Assembly: GCA_017893485.1 (NCBI GenBank)
Contig: CM030368.1
Coordinates: forward strand, 109,747,549-109,811,548
Origin: Hemerocallis citrina
Taxonomy: Eukaryota; Streptophyta; Magnoliopsida; Asparagales; Asphodelaceae
Direction: 5' to 3'
Length of the DNA: 64,000 nt
Shown: positions 31,883 to 42,951 of the stretch, piece by piece
How positions within the stretch are numbered: the first letter of the stretch is position 1
How the letters are laid out: every line of letters starts with the position of its first letter
Made by a program: the position numbers and the translations under genes
Notes under the pieces: generated by a model
Seen by the model: the letters and a program-made list of their open reading frames with translations, nothing else
What the model was told of the DNA's origin: nothing
Database searches by the model: none

Positions 31883-31898
31883 TCCATATGAAAAAAAA

Positions 31899-31990
31899 TG
31901 AACTGTTACGAAAAGAGAGATAAAGAGGTGTAGCCGAATCGAGTATTGTGGGTTTTCATTCGTAACATATATATAGAGGAGGAAGTTAGG
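31899..31990 (-). mobile_element. Probable remainder of LTR S2
   Basis: 92 bp between the L1 tail and the A0 LTR. The minus strand reads CCTCTATATATATG, a TATA box, suggesting the promoter side of the minus-strand S2 LTR. Cut at 31991 by A0. Confidence 0.4.
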
Positions 31991-33630
31991 TGTAACACCC
32001 TAGATTTTTAAATAATGTTTTTGAGGTGTATAAATGAATTAAAATGATTTTGGTGATTTAATAAATATTTTTCTGAAAATTATCTTTTACACGTGCAAAA
32101 CACGTGCAAATATTTTCTTGGAAAGTTTAAAGTCAGAAATTATTTTGGAGAAAGCTATTATTTATTAGTAGGTATTATTTATAAATTTTCTAAATTTTGC
32201 TAATATTTATTTGGCATATTTGCAAATATTACAAAAAGAGGGGCTTTTGTGCAAAATTACCATTTGGAGTGAAACTCCAGATTTTCGGATTTTTGGTCTG
32301 AGCATGATGGCTAACCAACTCATAGGTAAAAAGTTTACTTTTGGTTTGAATAGGGTAAGAGACAAGCAATTGAGGCGAATCTAGCTCTCAGACGAGCTAG
32401 GACACGAGTAGAGGCTGTGAATGTTATTTCCTACTAGTCAAATACATCAAAATAATCAAAAGAACTTCTTTAGAAGTTCTTTATTATACACTACATTTTG
32501 ATTCTGCCAATTGAACACCCACTTCGATCAATTAGCCAAGATTTTTACCGGATACGAAATCACTGGTGCTCAATCTAGTGGTATTTTAGTTTATTTTGCA
32601 AATTTCTTAAAGAAGGGTCTTTTTGCAAAATTGCTACTTAAAGGCAAAAATTACAAATTTGTTTTCTGGATTTAAACCCAGTGCTGGCCAGTATTCGGGT
32701 GGTTATTTTTGTTTTTAAATTTAAAGTGAATTGGTTAATCTAGCTTCCAAGTATAAGAATTTATATATATAAAGAAATATTCAAAAGCGATATTTTGCAA
32801 AACCTATTCAAAACCCTAATTACCCTAATTTTCGCCCTATTTAAAAGAGAGTGCAGCCGTCTCTTTGCTGTACTACACAAAGAGTTTTCTTTATTATTAA
32901 TTTCTTGGAGTTTCGAAGCGAGGATCTTGGTTATCTTAGACAGGAAGGACTTTAATTATTCTCTTTATTATTTCAATTGATTCTTCAATAAGGTTAGTGA
33001 TATATATTTAATTTCTTATTGTTTTAAGCATGTTGTATGTGATGATTTGTTTATTAGAAAGCATTTTAGGGAATTTTATGATGATATAATGAATTTTTAT
33101 GAGTGGATGAATAAAAAAAATTGAATCCTTTCGTGAAAACGATGCTATTGATGATTAAAATTCTACATAGATGGCTTGAGATTGTTAAGAACCTAATAGA
33201 AATCATGGGTAGGCTACTTTCTTTCATACTCATGCTGTTTTGATTGCTTATATTAAGTTTGTATGATGTTTATCTCAAAAAATGAACAAGACTTAACCTT
33301 TACTATGTATGTTTTGTGCATACTCTGTTTGATGCTTTTGATAAAGAAAAAACTTGATTAATACATGCTATAATTGTATATATTCATGGGTATACTGATG
33401 TGAGTAGTGGTGTATGTGTTTAATCAATTACAAGAGGGGTTTTGGATCAAAAGAGATCAAGTTTTGAAGGGGTGGAGTTGTTGTTTTAATTCGGGTTTGA
33501 TAATGTATGGCCGAAAGTTTGATTTTTGAGTTTTATGATGTTTTCGAGTGAAATCTGATTCTATATGATATTGGGATTCAGTTTGGACAATATAACATTC
33601 ATATACCCTGATTCTTGTTGAGCCTACTGA

Positions 33631-34090
33631 TCTATATATCTTCTATATAATAAAACACAAAGAAAGCTATCAAGTGGCTCTCCTTCAATCCCCCTAAAAT
33701 GAAAGGCCCAGATCTAACCTCACAAAACACATTTTCCCTCCAAAAGTTTTTCCCCAAAACTCAAATTCAAATCCCCCAAAATAACTCCTTTATTTATTTA
33801 ATTATTTATCTCTCTATCTCTATCTTGGGATTTGAATTTGAGTTTTGGAGGGAAAAATGTGTTTTGTGATGTTAGATCTGGGCCTTTGATTTTAAGGGGA
33901 TTGATGGAGAGCCACTTGATAGCTTTCTTTGTGTTTTATTATATAGATATATGGAAACATGGTACAACTAATTATTGTCATACTATTCAAACTTGAGCTA
34001 CATAATTGTTGATTTACTGTTTACAAGGCTTTTGATATGATGTATAGTTCTGAAGACGTGTCGTAGGCACGTGCCCATGGAAAAATCTAG
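33631..34090 (+). mobile_element. Small non-autonomous Helitron with long inverted repeat
   Basis: Starts TCTATATATCTTCTATATAA after an A, and ends in a short ACGTG/CACGT hairpin, then CTAG followed by T, matching Helitron end rules. Inside, 33643-33952 is a nearly perfect inverted repeat of about 120 bp arms (CTATATAATAAAACACAAAG at both outer ends). No coding sequence. Confidence 0.65.
33643..33952. repeat. Inverted repeat, ~120-bp arms
   Basis: Left arm from CTATATAATAAAACAC to CAAATCCC; the right arm is its reverse complement with only a few mismatches, around a short AT-rich loop. The transcript would fold into one long hairpin, a possible small-RNA precursor. Confidence 0.85.
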
Positions 34091-34254
34091 TATATATATA
34101 TAAACACATATACACATATATCCCTAAGTTACTGTATTGACGAATTGTTGAAAATTGATATTTTGTGAGATTTCGATTGAATTTTGAGTTGTTTTGATAC
34201 TGAGATTGAAAATGACCTTACACTACTCCTATATATTGATTCTAAATGCTTAAA

Positions 34255-34256
<2 letters not shown>

Positions 34257-34300
<44 letters not shown>

Positions 34301-34320
34301 TATATATATATATAGACATA
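34257..34320. repeat. TA microsatellite
   Basis: (TA)n with two GACATA interruptions. Confidence 0.9.
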
Positions 34321-34527
34321 TAGTTTCTGTTTTGAAGAATTTGATAAAAAATGCCCTTTTATGATCTTGATGTGGTTTTGATTTGTTTTATAAACTCCAG
34401 TATGTTAAACAAGTTGTATTTGATCATCTCAGGTATTTTGTTTTACAAATTTATGATTTTATAAAGATTAAATGAAGTATCAGTTAAAATGTGCACGAAA
34501 TTTAAAGCTGTATTTTCTTGACATGTC

Positions 34528-34645
34528 AGTCGACCGATTCCATTTTCAACAAAAATGTGTGGTTGACCGTCATTTGAAAAATTGAATTTTCTGAGCTTGT
34601 GCAGTCGACCGTCGTTATTTTGAACTGTTTTGACAGTCGACCGAC
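34528..34645. repeat. GTCGACCG repeats in A0 LTR
   Basis: Cores at 34529 (GTCGAC), 34562 (GTTGAC), 34604 and 34636 (GTCGAC), each followed by CG. Pair spacing is 32-33 bp and the pair period is 75 bp. A variant of the AGTCGACT module. Confidence 0.7.
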
Positions 34646-35329
34646 ACCTGCTGTCAGTGTTGTTTTGTTGAGTTTTCTTTTGATTTCTTGAACGATTATT
34701 TCTTCGATATTATGGGTTGTTGATCTACTGTTTTAGATGATGTTTTTACTACATATTACAGTATGCCACAGAAAGTAATATTTTGATTTTAATAGAATTT
34801 AAATTTTATTTCTATAACTTTATAAAGTGAAATATATATGGTTTTTGAAGAAATTAATTTTTTGTGGCTTTCTGCGACTTAAAAATATAATTCTCAGTTA
34901 TTTAATGGATTTAATATTTTATTTCAATTATGGAATTTGTGAGTATACTGAATGAATTTGGTTTTGTTGATTAAAGAAGTTTTCATTGATATAAACATTT
35001 TGAGATTTGGAATTAAGAATTTTATTGAAAGTTTTGGTGTTAATATTCGATTTGTGAGTATCTAGGAGTTGAGTGGGATTCCTGTGAACCGGCAAAGAGA
35101 TTTTGTGGATTTTGACAAGTTGGGTTTTGGGGTTGTTGTTGTGGAATTAAGTCTGGCAGGATAAACTAACAATAGAGAGGGGGAATTTGTGTTTTAATAA
35201 TAGTCAACTTAAGGACAAGCACTGTTGGATATGTGTTGGAACTTGGGAAACGTAAGTATATGTTCTAGGGGTCTAGTCCAACGGATGCATTCCAGAATTG
35301 TGTGTTGTTCTATCTCGAGAGGACATTTG

Positions 35330-35560
35330 GTATGTTTGCGTGTCGAGGGTCTGCAGCCCTATTCATGGAGCATACAGGTGCATTCGCGTGTCGAGGGTCG
35401 ACAGGCCTATTCACAAGATGTACTAGTGTATTTGCACGTCGAGGATTTCGTAAACCTATTCGTGGGGCACAAGTCAGGAAGGTGATTCTTCCCGGGGGTC
35501 AGAGCTATTCTTACATGATGCTTGCACGTCGAGGGTTGTGATGCCTATTCGCGAAGTATT
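35330..35560. repeat. Minisatellite in A0 LTR
   Basis: Four units built on CGTGTCGAGGGTC...CCTATTC or CACGTCGAGG...CCTATTCG, about 50-90 bp apart, directly before the conserved block. Confidence 0.75.
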
Positions 35561-35596
35561 CTGGATTTTGTTTCTATCACCATAGTAGGATTAGTT

Positions 35597-35690
35597 GCAT
35601 AACGAGGGATCTAACCCTATAAATTGGAGAACGATAAAGGCTTGCACCAGACCTATGTAGTATGGAATGCAGAGAATCCGACAAGTATGC
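35597..35690 (+). other. Conserved LTR block (A0 copy)
   Basis: Reverse complement of the block in S1, S2 and A1-A3: GCATAACGAGGGATCTAACC, then GGCTTGCACCAGACCTATGT, then AGTATGGAATGCAGAG. Its direction matches the plus orientation of A0. Confidence 0.65.
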
Positions 35691-36237
35691 ATTATAGAGT
35701 CATCATATTGCATTTGTGTTTTCTTGACTTTGTTTTATGCATGTATGTAATATGTTTTCCTACACTTGACACTTAGTCTAGTTTCACGTGATGTTTTCAT
35801 GTTTTATTTATTGTTATTTCATATTCCATTTGTTACTACTGTTGGTATGTGTTGTTTATAACTTTATTCTTTATGTTTTATTTATGATGTACTTCTTTTG
35901 ATGTCACTCACACTGTTATGGCTGACCCCGTAGTTTTAGGAGTTAGGGTTATCTTTAGCCTCATGTTTTACAGGTAGGTACCTATAGCATGGGATTTGGA
36001 TGCATGTGGTAGAATGGTAATGTGGCTTATGTAAATTGTAAAAGAATATGTTGTAAAAGAAAGAATTGTAATTCAAGGTGTTAAATTTTTTGCTGTGTTT
36101 TATAAAGAATTGGTGTAATAAAAGTTGAAAATTTATCTGTATTTTAGCTATGTTTACTATTACATTGAGGTAGATGGCGGGAATTGTGCCACGTATTTCT
36201 GAGATATTATATTGAAAATTCAGGGTGCTACAGAAGT

Positions 36238-36249
36238 TGGTATCAGAGC
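36238..36249 (+). promoter_or_regulatory. A0 primer-binding site (tRNA-iMet)
   Basis: TGGTATCAGAGC, five bases after the LTR end. Confidence 0.9.
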
Positions 36250-36471
36250 ATGCTTCAAAAGTAATAATAAACACGGTATAAAAATAAACCTAGGTGTGGA
36301 CATTAGACCGTGCGTACCTAGGTGTGGACATTAGGGTGTGAGTGTCTCATAGAATTAAAACAAGATGTTATGATTTGGGGTATGATTGAGGTTTTGCCAT
36401 GGGGTATTGATGTGAATGTGAATTGTATTGTAATGCTCTAACTTTTCTCTCATTTTGCAGTATTCAGTATA
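36250..36471 (+). other. A0 leader
   Basis: 5' untranslated leader. Contains two copies of ACCTAGGTGTGGACATTAG; the minus-strand Tekay unit has the same motif between its primer site and gag. Confidence 0.6.
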
Positions 36472-36519
36472 ATGGCAGGACCCAGGACCAGGAATGGTGG
36501 AAATGGTGATGGGGCTAAG
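36472..36519 (+). pseudogene. A0 gag, first codons
   Basis: ATGGCAGGACCC starts the Tekay gag (MAGPRTRNGGNG). It is cut after 16 codons by LTR B3; the CTAAG at 36515-36519 is the target duplication. Confidence 0.8.
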
Positions 36520-36831
36520 TGTAACTCCTATCTCCCGTATTTGTATTTTTATACTGTATTTTGCTCCATTGTACTCTTTTACCAATTTGAGATCGTATAT
36601 TCTATTTCCGTTCGAATAAAATCGTTTTTTTTTGTTTCAACTCAATTTTTGGTGCCTTCGTCTAATTCAATTGTATCTCTGTCTTGCTCTTTTGTGTCTT
36701 TCTTCATGAAGAGATGAACTGTTTCATATCATTTATCTCTTTATCCCTATTTTTATTGATTTTTGACTAAGTCTCCTTTTGGATCCCACTCAAACTGGAT
36801 ACCCAAATACCCATAAACCCAAAGCCTAACT

Positions 36832-36870
36832 ATTTAAAACCCTAACCTTCTAACCCTAACCCTAGTTTTA
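36832..36870 (+). promoter_or_regulatory. TATA and telo-box cluster in LTR B3
   Basis: TATTTAAAA followed by AACCCTAACC and CTAACCCTAACCCTAG. Plant promoters of the ribosomal-protein type use AAACCCTAA telo boxes near the start site; a similar cluster occurs on the minus strand in B2 (26250-26275). Confidence 0.45.
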
Positions 36871-36889
36871 CTGTTTAAACCCCAAACCC

Positions 36890-37500
36890 ACAACAGCCGC
36901 TCTCCTTCTTCCTCTGACCAACACCCAAACCCAGTCTCCATCCTCCTCGCCTTGCGACCCCAGCACCTTGCCGCTTCACCTCCTTCTCCTCATCGCCCTA
37001 TCGCCGCCTCGCCTTCTTCATCCCCACAACCACCACAGAACCACCACCGCCATCATCCACCATCATCCTCCCGAACCCATTTCGACCATTTCCCAACCTC
37101 TCGACCTCCACCATCCTTGCCAGCCACCTCAATCATTACCATCGCCATCATCCCCTTTCTCCTCGTCTCGCAATCCACCACCGTCAACTCCCTCGCCAAC
37201 CCAATCCCCCGCTCTCATCATCCCCTGTTTCGAACCCAATAACAGAGCCACCACCAAACTCGACCGCGCCACCCCATCGCCGTCGTCGACGTCATCGACT
37301 GCTCCCCAGTCGAACCCCGACCACGTCGCCGTCAGCCAGCCACCGTCACAGATCCTCCACTCCCTTTCCCGCTCGCTGCTATCGTGAGGAAGAAGATGCC
37401 TCGCCATTGGTTCGTTTGGCTGTCTTGTGTTCACCCACAGCACATCCGAAAAAGGTGTACGCTGTTCTGACCCCGATCCGCTATGTAGGAGGTTGCCCAA
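36890..37500 (+). other. GC-rich Pro/Ser-rich island in LTR B3
   Basis: Two overlapping open frames (36952-37242 and 36968-37387) of Pro, Ser, His and Thr with no domain. Same position relative to promoter as in the other B LTRs. Confidence 0.45.
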
Positions 37501-39029
37501 TGGCTACGTCCGCTGTCCCGTGTATTGGCGCAGCAGATCCTGTGTCGTTGTCCGTTGTTCTGGGCTGATCCGGTGTGGGGTTTTCTCACTTACTGTTGAT
37601 TTCTAGCACGATCTTTGCACGTGCTTTTGGGAGATTTTGCCCAGAGTTTTTCGATCCCGTTTACCTCATTATCGTATCTAATCGCCCTCATCCAATCAAG
37701 GCAAGTATTCATCTTGTACAAATTTTTATTCTAGTACAAGCGTTTAATTTGAAAATACAGCAAATAGTTAGTAGTTGTGACTCCTCATTGACTTGTCGTT
37801 GTTGATCAAATATTAATCCTCATTAATTCCATAATCTTATGAGTCACAACATTTTCATTATTATATTACAACTACTTGGACTCATTTTATCCCCTAGTCA
37901 CATGAACATACGAAATTAAGAACCCTAGATTTGTAGATGTGTGTTGTATCTTGGATGTGATGAACTTGCACCCATTGAGTTGAGAAATAAGTGTTACTTG
38001 CTGTTTTGATAACCATTACCCTGTATTTGTGTCACACATTAACCTAGACGCCTAACAACCAATTATCATGCAACCCAAACATGTAAGACACTCATACTCG
38101 TTGCTGTTCTGGATCTTACTATGCTGTTTCGACCCTTTAAAATCAGAATCTGAACCCGAGCCCTGAACAGTAAATGTATCTCTAGATGTCTAGATATCGA
38201 TAGCATCCGAAATTCTTGAATTCCGAGTTACGGTCTAGGAGATATCGCAGTTTTACTGCAGCTGTGTCGGTAGTCGCAGATTCACAAAACTGCTGCACTT
38301 CTTTAGTTTGCAAATTAACTTAACTATATTAATAGTAAGCGTTTGACTTGAATTTTATATGCTATTGCTGGAAACCCTATAGAACATCCCCAAATTTTCT
38401 CAGAATTTATTTGTAATGTTTCAACACTGTTTCACATGTATAAACTCAGATTCATAAATTTTGTCTGAACACATTAGCTGTGTAGTTCGCTGTTTTGACA
38501 CATGTTACCACAACTTTCTTGTACCTTAATTATATGCGTTAGAACCGGACAGGAGTCTAGTTTCCATACCTCCTGACGAATCCACATTTTCTATCTCGTA
38601 GCGACAGGAATCACAGTTTTGGTATAGCAATGTCGTGCTGTCCAGATTTGAGATTTTCATTGTTCTTGATATTTTAATTCGTGTTGACCCTCGATTATGC
38701 TATATAAATATCTTAAACTTGTCCCATGTTCATGATTATGATTTCTTGACTTGTTTCGTACACTTGCATGCTTGCTTGATAAAAATTAATGAGAATAATA
38801 AGCCAGGGTTTAAGGGAAAGACTATAGTAGCGGACATATAGGTAAGTGTACTCGGAAGGGGGCCCGTATTTCCCAGTACTGGGTTCATGAACTTGTTGCA
38901 CCTTGATGTATTCATGGAGCCAGTTACTTGGCTCATGAACTTGTTGTATTCATGAACCCACTGTGTGGTTCTTGAACTTGTTAGTATTCACGGACTCGCT
39001 TCATGAACTTGTTATTTATTTTCGTATTC
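37501..39029 (+). other. LTR B3 interior, no gene
   Basis: AT-rich LTR sequence with stretches alignable by eye to B1. No gene seen. Confidence 0.5.
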
Positions 39030-39430
39030 ATGAACCGTGCTTGCTTGATACTTGATACCTGAGTATGCCGCCCTATAAAATCCATTACTAGGTCTAAACA
39101 AAATTGCTTTGACTGTAGCAACCATGTAGTAAAATAATGGATGCATGAAGTGCTACCTAGATAGTAATCACCACCAGACTTGAACATGAAACTTGAACTT
39201 GATACATGTTTACTTAATACTTGATGATATGATACATGAAACATGATACGTGAGGCATGAAACATGAAACTTGAACTTGATACATGTTACTTGATACTTA
39301 ACAACTTGTTATTTGATACTTGGCACTTGAATATAAAATTTGACACTAGACTCGAGACTTGATACTTAACACTAGACTTGATACTTGTTACTTGACACTA
39401 GACTTGAGACTTGTCACTTGAGGTTAGATA
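39030..39430. repeat. CTTGATACTTG tandem repeats in LTR B3
   Basis: Many short variants of CTTGATACTTG, ACATGATACATG and CACTAGACTTGA. The complementary array lies in B2. Confidence 0.8.
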
Positions 39431-40051
39431 TCCCTACAGGTTCACTTGTCACTTGTTTCGCCATTAGTATTTGTTATCCAGCCTGTTCACTTGAGTTGTC
39501 CTCCTTGCTAGCTAGTTCTTGGATTTCCATTACTTGTTGTATCCCTGTTACATTCTTGATTCCAGTTCTTGTTCCGCATTACTTGTACACGTTTTTACTA
39601 TTTCTGGACCTAACTTGCACTAAGGATATTTTCTCTTGTTTTCTCTATTTTTCCCTTTTTATATTTATTAAGCAGACTTTGGAGATGTGCTACTTGCTGG
39701 AATCGGTGAACAGACGTTCTAGGCCTTGCTTGGGAAAATGATTTCTTTAATTATTTTGTTTTGTAATTAATTTATTTCCTTTATTGTTGCTTAAGACTTG
39801 TAACGGGGTTATGTTCCTGAGTTTTACATTTGATCCAGACTTGAAAACTATTTGGACATTATTATTTGTTTTCAATTGTTTTCTGTTGCTTAATAAATTA
39901 TTCATGCATGCTTGGTTGTATATATATCTTGTTATATTCTTGTCGTGATGCTGAGTCGATCCTACAGCTTATGCATGATATTAAAATCATTCGCTGGGCT
40001 TCGTCACGCGCTCGTATTCCATGTTTTTAGGAAGCGGGGCGTGACACTAAA

Positions 40052-41044
40052 AGTTCCCGTGGGGCTGGACTTGATTTTGAGACTGAGGTTGCCAGGGTGT
40101 ATCAGACCTTGAACGAATCCATGGCAGCCAACATGGCACAGAATCAAGGGGTTGGACCAGTATTTGTTAATGCTGATCCAATTAAGCAGGTTCAGTCCTT
40201 CAAGTGGATGAAACCGCTTATTTTTGAGGGGTAGTCTGATCCAAATGAGGCTGATGATTGGATTAGACAGACAAAGATGGTCTTTGAAGTCTTGGAAACC
40301 CTAGCTGTCAATAAGGTGAAATTGGCTACAATGCAGTTAGAGAAGGATGCTGGTGTCTGGTGGCAGTCAGTGAAGAGGACTTTTGAGGATCAACATGTGA
40401 CTTGGGAAGCTTTTCTTGATGAGTTCAGGGATCATTTCTTTCCTCTGGATATTCAGGAGAAGAAGGCAATGGAATTCTTGAATCTGCAGCAAGGCAGCAT
40501 GTCAGTGCGCGAATTTGAGACTAAGTTCGCCCAGCTATCAGGGTATGCACCGGGCTGATTGTTGATGACGCGAAGAAGGCCAAGAAATTCGAGCAGGGCT
40601 TGGAGCCGAATTTGAGGTCCTGGATGATACCGTTGGGCATCAGAAGCTTTGATAAGCTGGTCAGGAGAGAAGCTATGACAGAAGAAGATTTGGATCAGTT
40701 CTAGAAGAAGCGGGAGGCCTGGAACTAGAACAGGAGGCCAACAGCTAGTCAAAGTAGGAAGAAGTTCCCAGTGAAGCAGGGCAGGTTCAGTAGGCCAGAG
40801 CAGAAGGAACCCGCTATTCAAGGCATGACTTATTTCAACTGTGGAGAAGCAGGCCACTATCAGTCAGCGTGCACCAAGTCGCTTAAGGCGCAGGTTTGTT
40901 ATCATTGTGGTCGCGAAGGGAATCTCCGACCAAACAGTCCGCAGTTGAAGAAGGATGGTGTAAGCAGAGGAAAATTTCAGAGACAGGGGCGAGTGTTCGC
41001 ATTAACTGAGTAGGATGCGGGTAACTCAGAGGATGTGATCCAGG
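40052..41044 (+). pseudogene. A0 gag, main part, broken
   Basis: Continues the Tekay gag: VARVYQTLNE, a gag core (LATMQLEKDAGVWWQSVKR ... FFPLDIQEKKAMEFLNLQQG) and two degraded CCHC knuckles (YFNCGEAGHYQSAC with the first Cys changed; CYHCGREGNLRPNS with later positions lost). Stops at FEG-stop-SDPN (about 40232) and elsewhere, and a 1-nt frameshift near 40555. It ends with VIQG, split by the intron at 41045. Confidence 0.85.
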
Positions 41045-41139
41045 GTATGTAAGGATTTTAAATTTATTTATTTGATGTATTAAGTAAAACTTTGTTTGAG
41101 AATAAATTGGAGACTTAAGTATCTTTCTTCATGTAACAG
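41045..41139 (+). other. Putative gag-protease intron (A0 copy)
   Basis: GTATGT donor, AT-rich 95 nt with stops in gag frame, TTTCTTCATGTAACAG acceptor. Removing it joins VIQ-G to [10 protein letters not shown] in frame. Counterparts lie in both minus-strand Tekay units. Confidence 0.65.
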
Positions 41140-41608
41140 GATTTGTTTTGATTAATGGAATAAAGGCAAAAGTTTTATTTAATACTGGTTCTTCGCATAC
41201 ATTTGTTTTGCCCAATTTTGCTAAAGTCTTAGGGGTAGAACCTAAGGTGTTTCCAGGCAGAGTCTTGTCGGTGGCAACACCATCAGGGGAGGAATTGATT
41301 GCTAATCGATATTACGGGGGTTATAATATCGAGATTGGTGCAAGATTATTTGGCATGGATCTCATTGAGTTGCAAGTAATGGGTGTGGATGTGATCATGG
41401 GCATTGTTTGGATGGCAATATATGATGCCACAATTGAATGCAAGAAGAAGGAGGTGTTAGTGAAAGCACCAGGAGGTCCCGCAGTGACTTTTCAGTGGAA
41501 GAAGGACCCGAAAGTGACTGCAACGGTATCTAAGTTGATGATTCCAGATGAAGCCAGAGGCATTCACTTGGACTGATAAGTGTGAGGCAAGTTTCCTTGA
41601 GCTAAAGA
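41140..41608 (+). pseudogene. A0 protease remnant fused by deletion to a post-RT segment
   Basis: Protease region ([20 protein letters not shown]) with the catalytic Asp changed to Asn (usually LFDTGSS). It runs to DEARGIH, then jumps within a few bases to WTDKCEASFLELK, a segment that lies after the RT palm in the intact relatives, so about 600 bp or more of RT is deleted. Interrupted at 41609 by the Tekay tandem block after the target duplication AAAGA. Confidence 0.8.
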
Positions 41609-42164
41609 TGTAGCGCCCTGAATTTCTAATAAGATATCTTAGAAAATACGTGGCACATTCCCAGCGATCCACTTCAATACAATATTAAACATAACCAACA
41701 CCACTAAAAATTTTCAAACATTTATTACAACAAAACCTTACATTGCACAGCGGAATTCAAAAAATCTCAACTACAAATTTATCTCAAAACTGTTATTACA
41801 ATTTTACACAAACACTTAAGATTCAATTTATCTCAAATATGCCTCTAGCATCCAAATCTCCATCACTAGGCAACAACCTGCAACATGTGAGGCTAGAGAT
41901 GGTCCCTAACCCCCAAAACTAACTGGGTCAGCCATAAATGGTGTGAGAGATATAAAAATAAACAAACAACATAAAAGATCATACCTCATAAATTCTTAAA
42001 CAACAGGTACTAAATAAGAATATGGGAAATACGCAATGACGGTAACATAAAACATCAAGTGGAGCTAATCTAAGTGTCGGGTGTAGAAAACAGGAAAACC
42101 AAATGCATAAAACCTAGCCAAGAAACAATTACTGTAGATGCAGACTCTCTAATGCGTACTTGTC

Positions 42165-42250
42165 GAAGTCTATGCATCCCATTCTACATAGGTTCGGTGC
42201 AAGCCCTTAACGTCTCCACTTCATAGGGTTCAATCCCTCGCTATGCAACT
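42165..42250 (-). other. Conserved LTR block (A1 copy)
   Basis: Plus-strand ATTCTACATAGGTTCGGTGC, AAGCCCTTAACGTC and GGGTTCAATCCCTCGCTATGC. Repeated in A2 near 49905-49985 and A3 near 57285-57370. Confidence 0.7.
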
Positions 42251-42304
42251 AATCCTAACACGATGACTACTACGAGATAAAGATAAACCATGGATAGTAT
42301 CTCA

Positions 42305-42580
42305 TGCCCGATAATTCCGGAGATGGATCACACACCCAAGATATTTCACTTGAATAATTCTGGAGATCATCCCACACCGAAACATTGACACATCACCACA
42401 ATATACCACATGGGCCTCACCTCGACTCCGATAATTCCGGAGATCAATCCCACACCACAAATAGTTACCGTGATAATTCCGGAGATTGTCCCACACCACA
42501 AGACTGTGATAATTCCGGAGACATATCCCACACCACTAATAATCTATTGTGATAATTTCGGAGATTAAATCCCACACCGA
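42305..42580. repeat. Minisatellite GATAATTCCGGAGAT in LTR A1
   Basis: Six units of GATAATTCCGGAGAT followed by a variable spacer and CCCACACC. Present in A2 (50040-50320) and A3 (57430-57700). The 65-codon open frame across it is a by-product. Confidence 0.85.
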
Positions 42581-42951
42581 AAGCCATACTGAGGTTCTTG
42601 ACTCATGTTCCCGTTCATCATATCACCACTAGTGCCTGTCCTTATCATTTTGGGTTAATTAATTACTTAGCGAACCTCCTAGAGTGGTATACCCTACCGG
42701 CCTAAATTCAAATCCAAATAACTGAAATGCCTCACTGGGCCTCAACAAATAACTCAACACCAGTATACTAGGGTCACACACCACTAGAGACTCAAACTCA
42801 AAAGGTCTAAACTAAAGTTCCACTAAACAAGAGTGGCTCAACTGAATATCTTAAATCATATACTAAACTGAAAGTCAAGTATATACTGAATTATCTGGAA
42901 GAAACAATCGTTCGAAATAGCACTAAAGTTTCCAAAGGTCCTTCAGTACCA

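Larger units (their letters stand above)
28880..31898 (+). mobile_element. 5'-truncated L1-type LINE
   Basis: Plus-strand, non-LTR, of the plant L1 clade: RT, C-terminal zf-RVT domain, long T/G-rich 3' untranslated region, a terminal hairpin and an A8 tail at 31891-31898. Truncated at the 5' end, so the endonuclease is absent. It interrupts LTR S2. Confidence 0.85.
31991..36232 (+). repeat. 5' LTR of old Tekay element A0
   Basis: Begins TGTAACACCCT and ends AGGGTGCTACA, directly followed by a tRNA-iMet primer site, so this is the 5' LTR of a plus-strand Ty3 element. 4242 bp including a Helitron. A TATTTAAAAGAGAG promoter lies near 32838-32851; the long downstream part has a TA microsatellite, GTCGACCG palindromes (34528-34645), a minisatellite (35330-35560) and the conserved block (35597-35690). 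Confidence 0.85.
36520..40046 (+). mobile_element. Solo LTR B3
   Basis: 3527 bp, TGTAACTCC at the start and GGGGCGTGACA at the end, flanked by CTAAG and CTAAA (40047-40051). It splits the A0 gag reading frame, which rejoins as Gly-Ala-Lys-Ser-Ser. It has a TATTTAAAACCCTAACC promoter region with telo-box-like repeats (36832-36870), the GC-rich island (36890-37500), CTTGATACTTG repeats and the B-family 3' block. No internal domain. Confidence 0.85.

Noticed and set aside
36836..36870. Interstitial telomere repeat
   Set aside because: Only a few AACCCTAA-like words next to a TATA box; better read as telo boxes.
42302..42499. 65-codon frame repeated in all three Tekay LTRs as a conserved small gene
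   Set aside because: It is an antiparallel reading of the GATAATTCCGGAGAT minisatellite and is repeated only because the LTR is.
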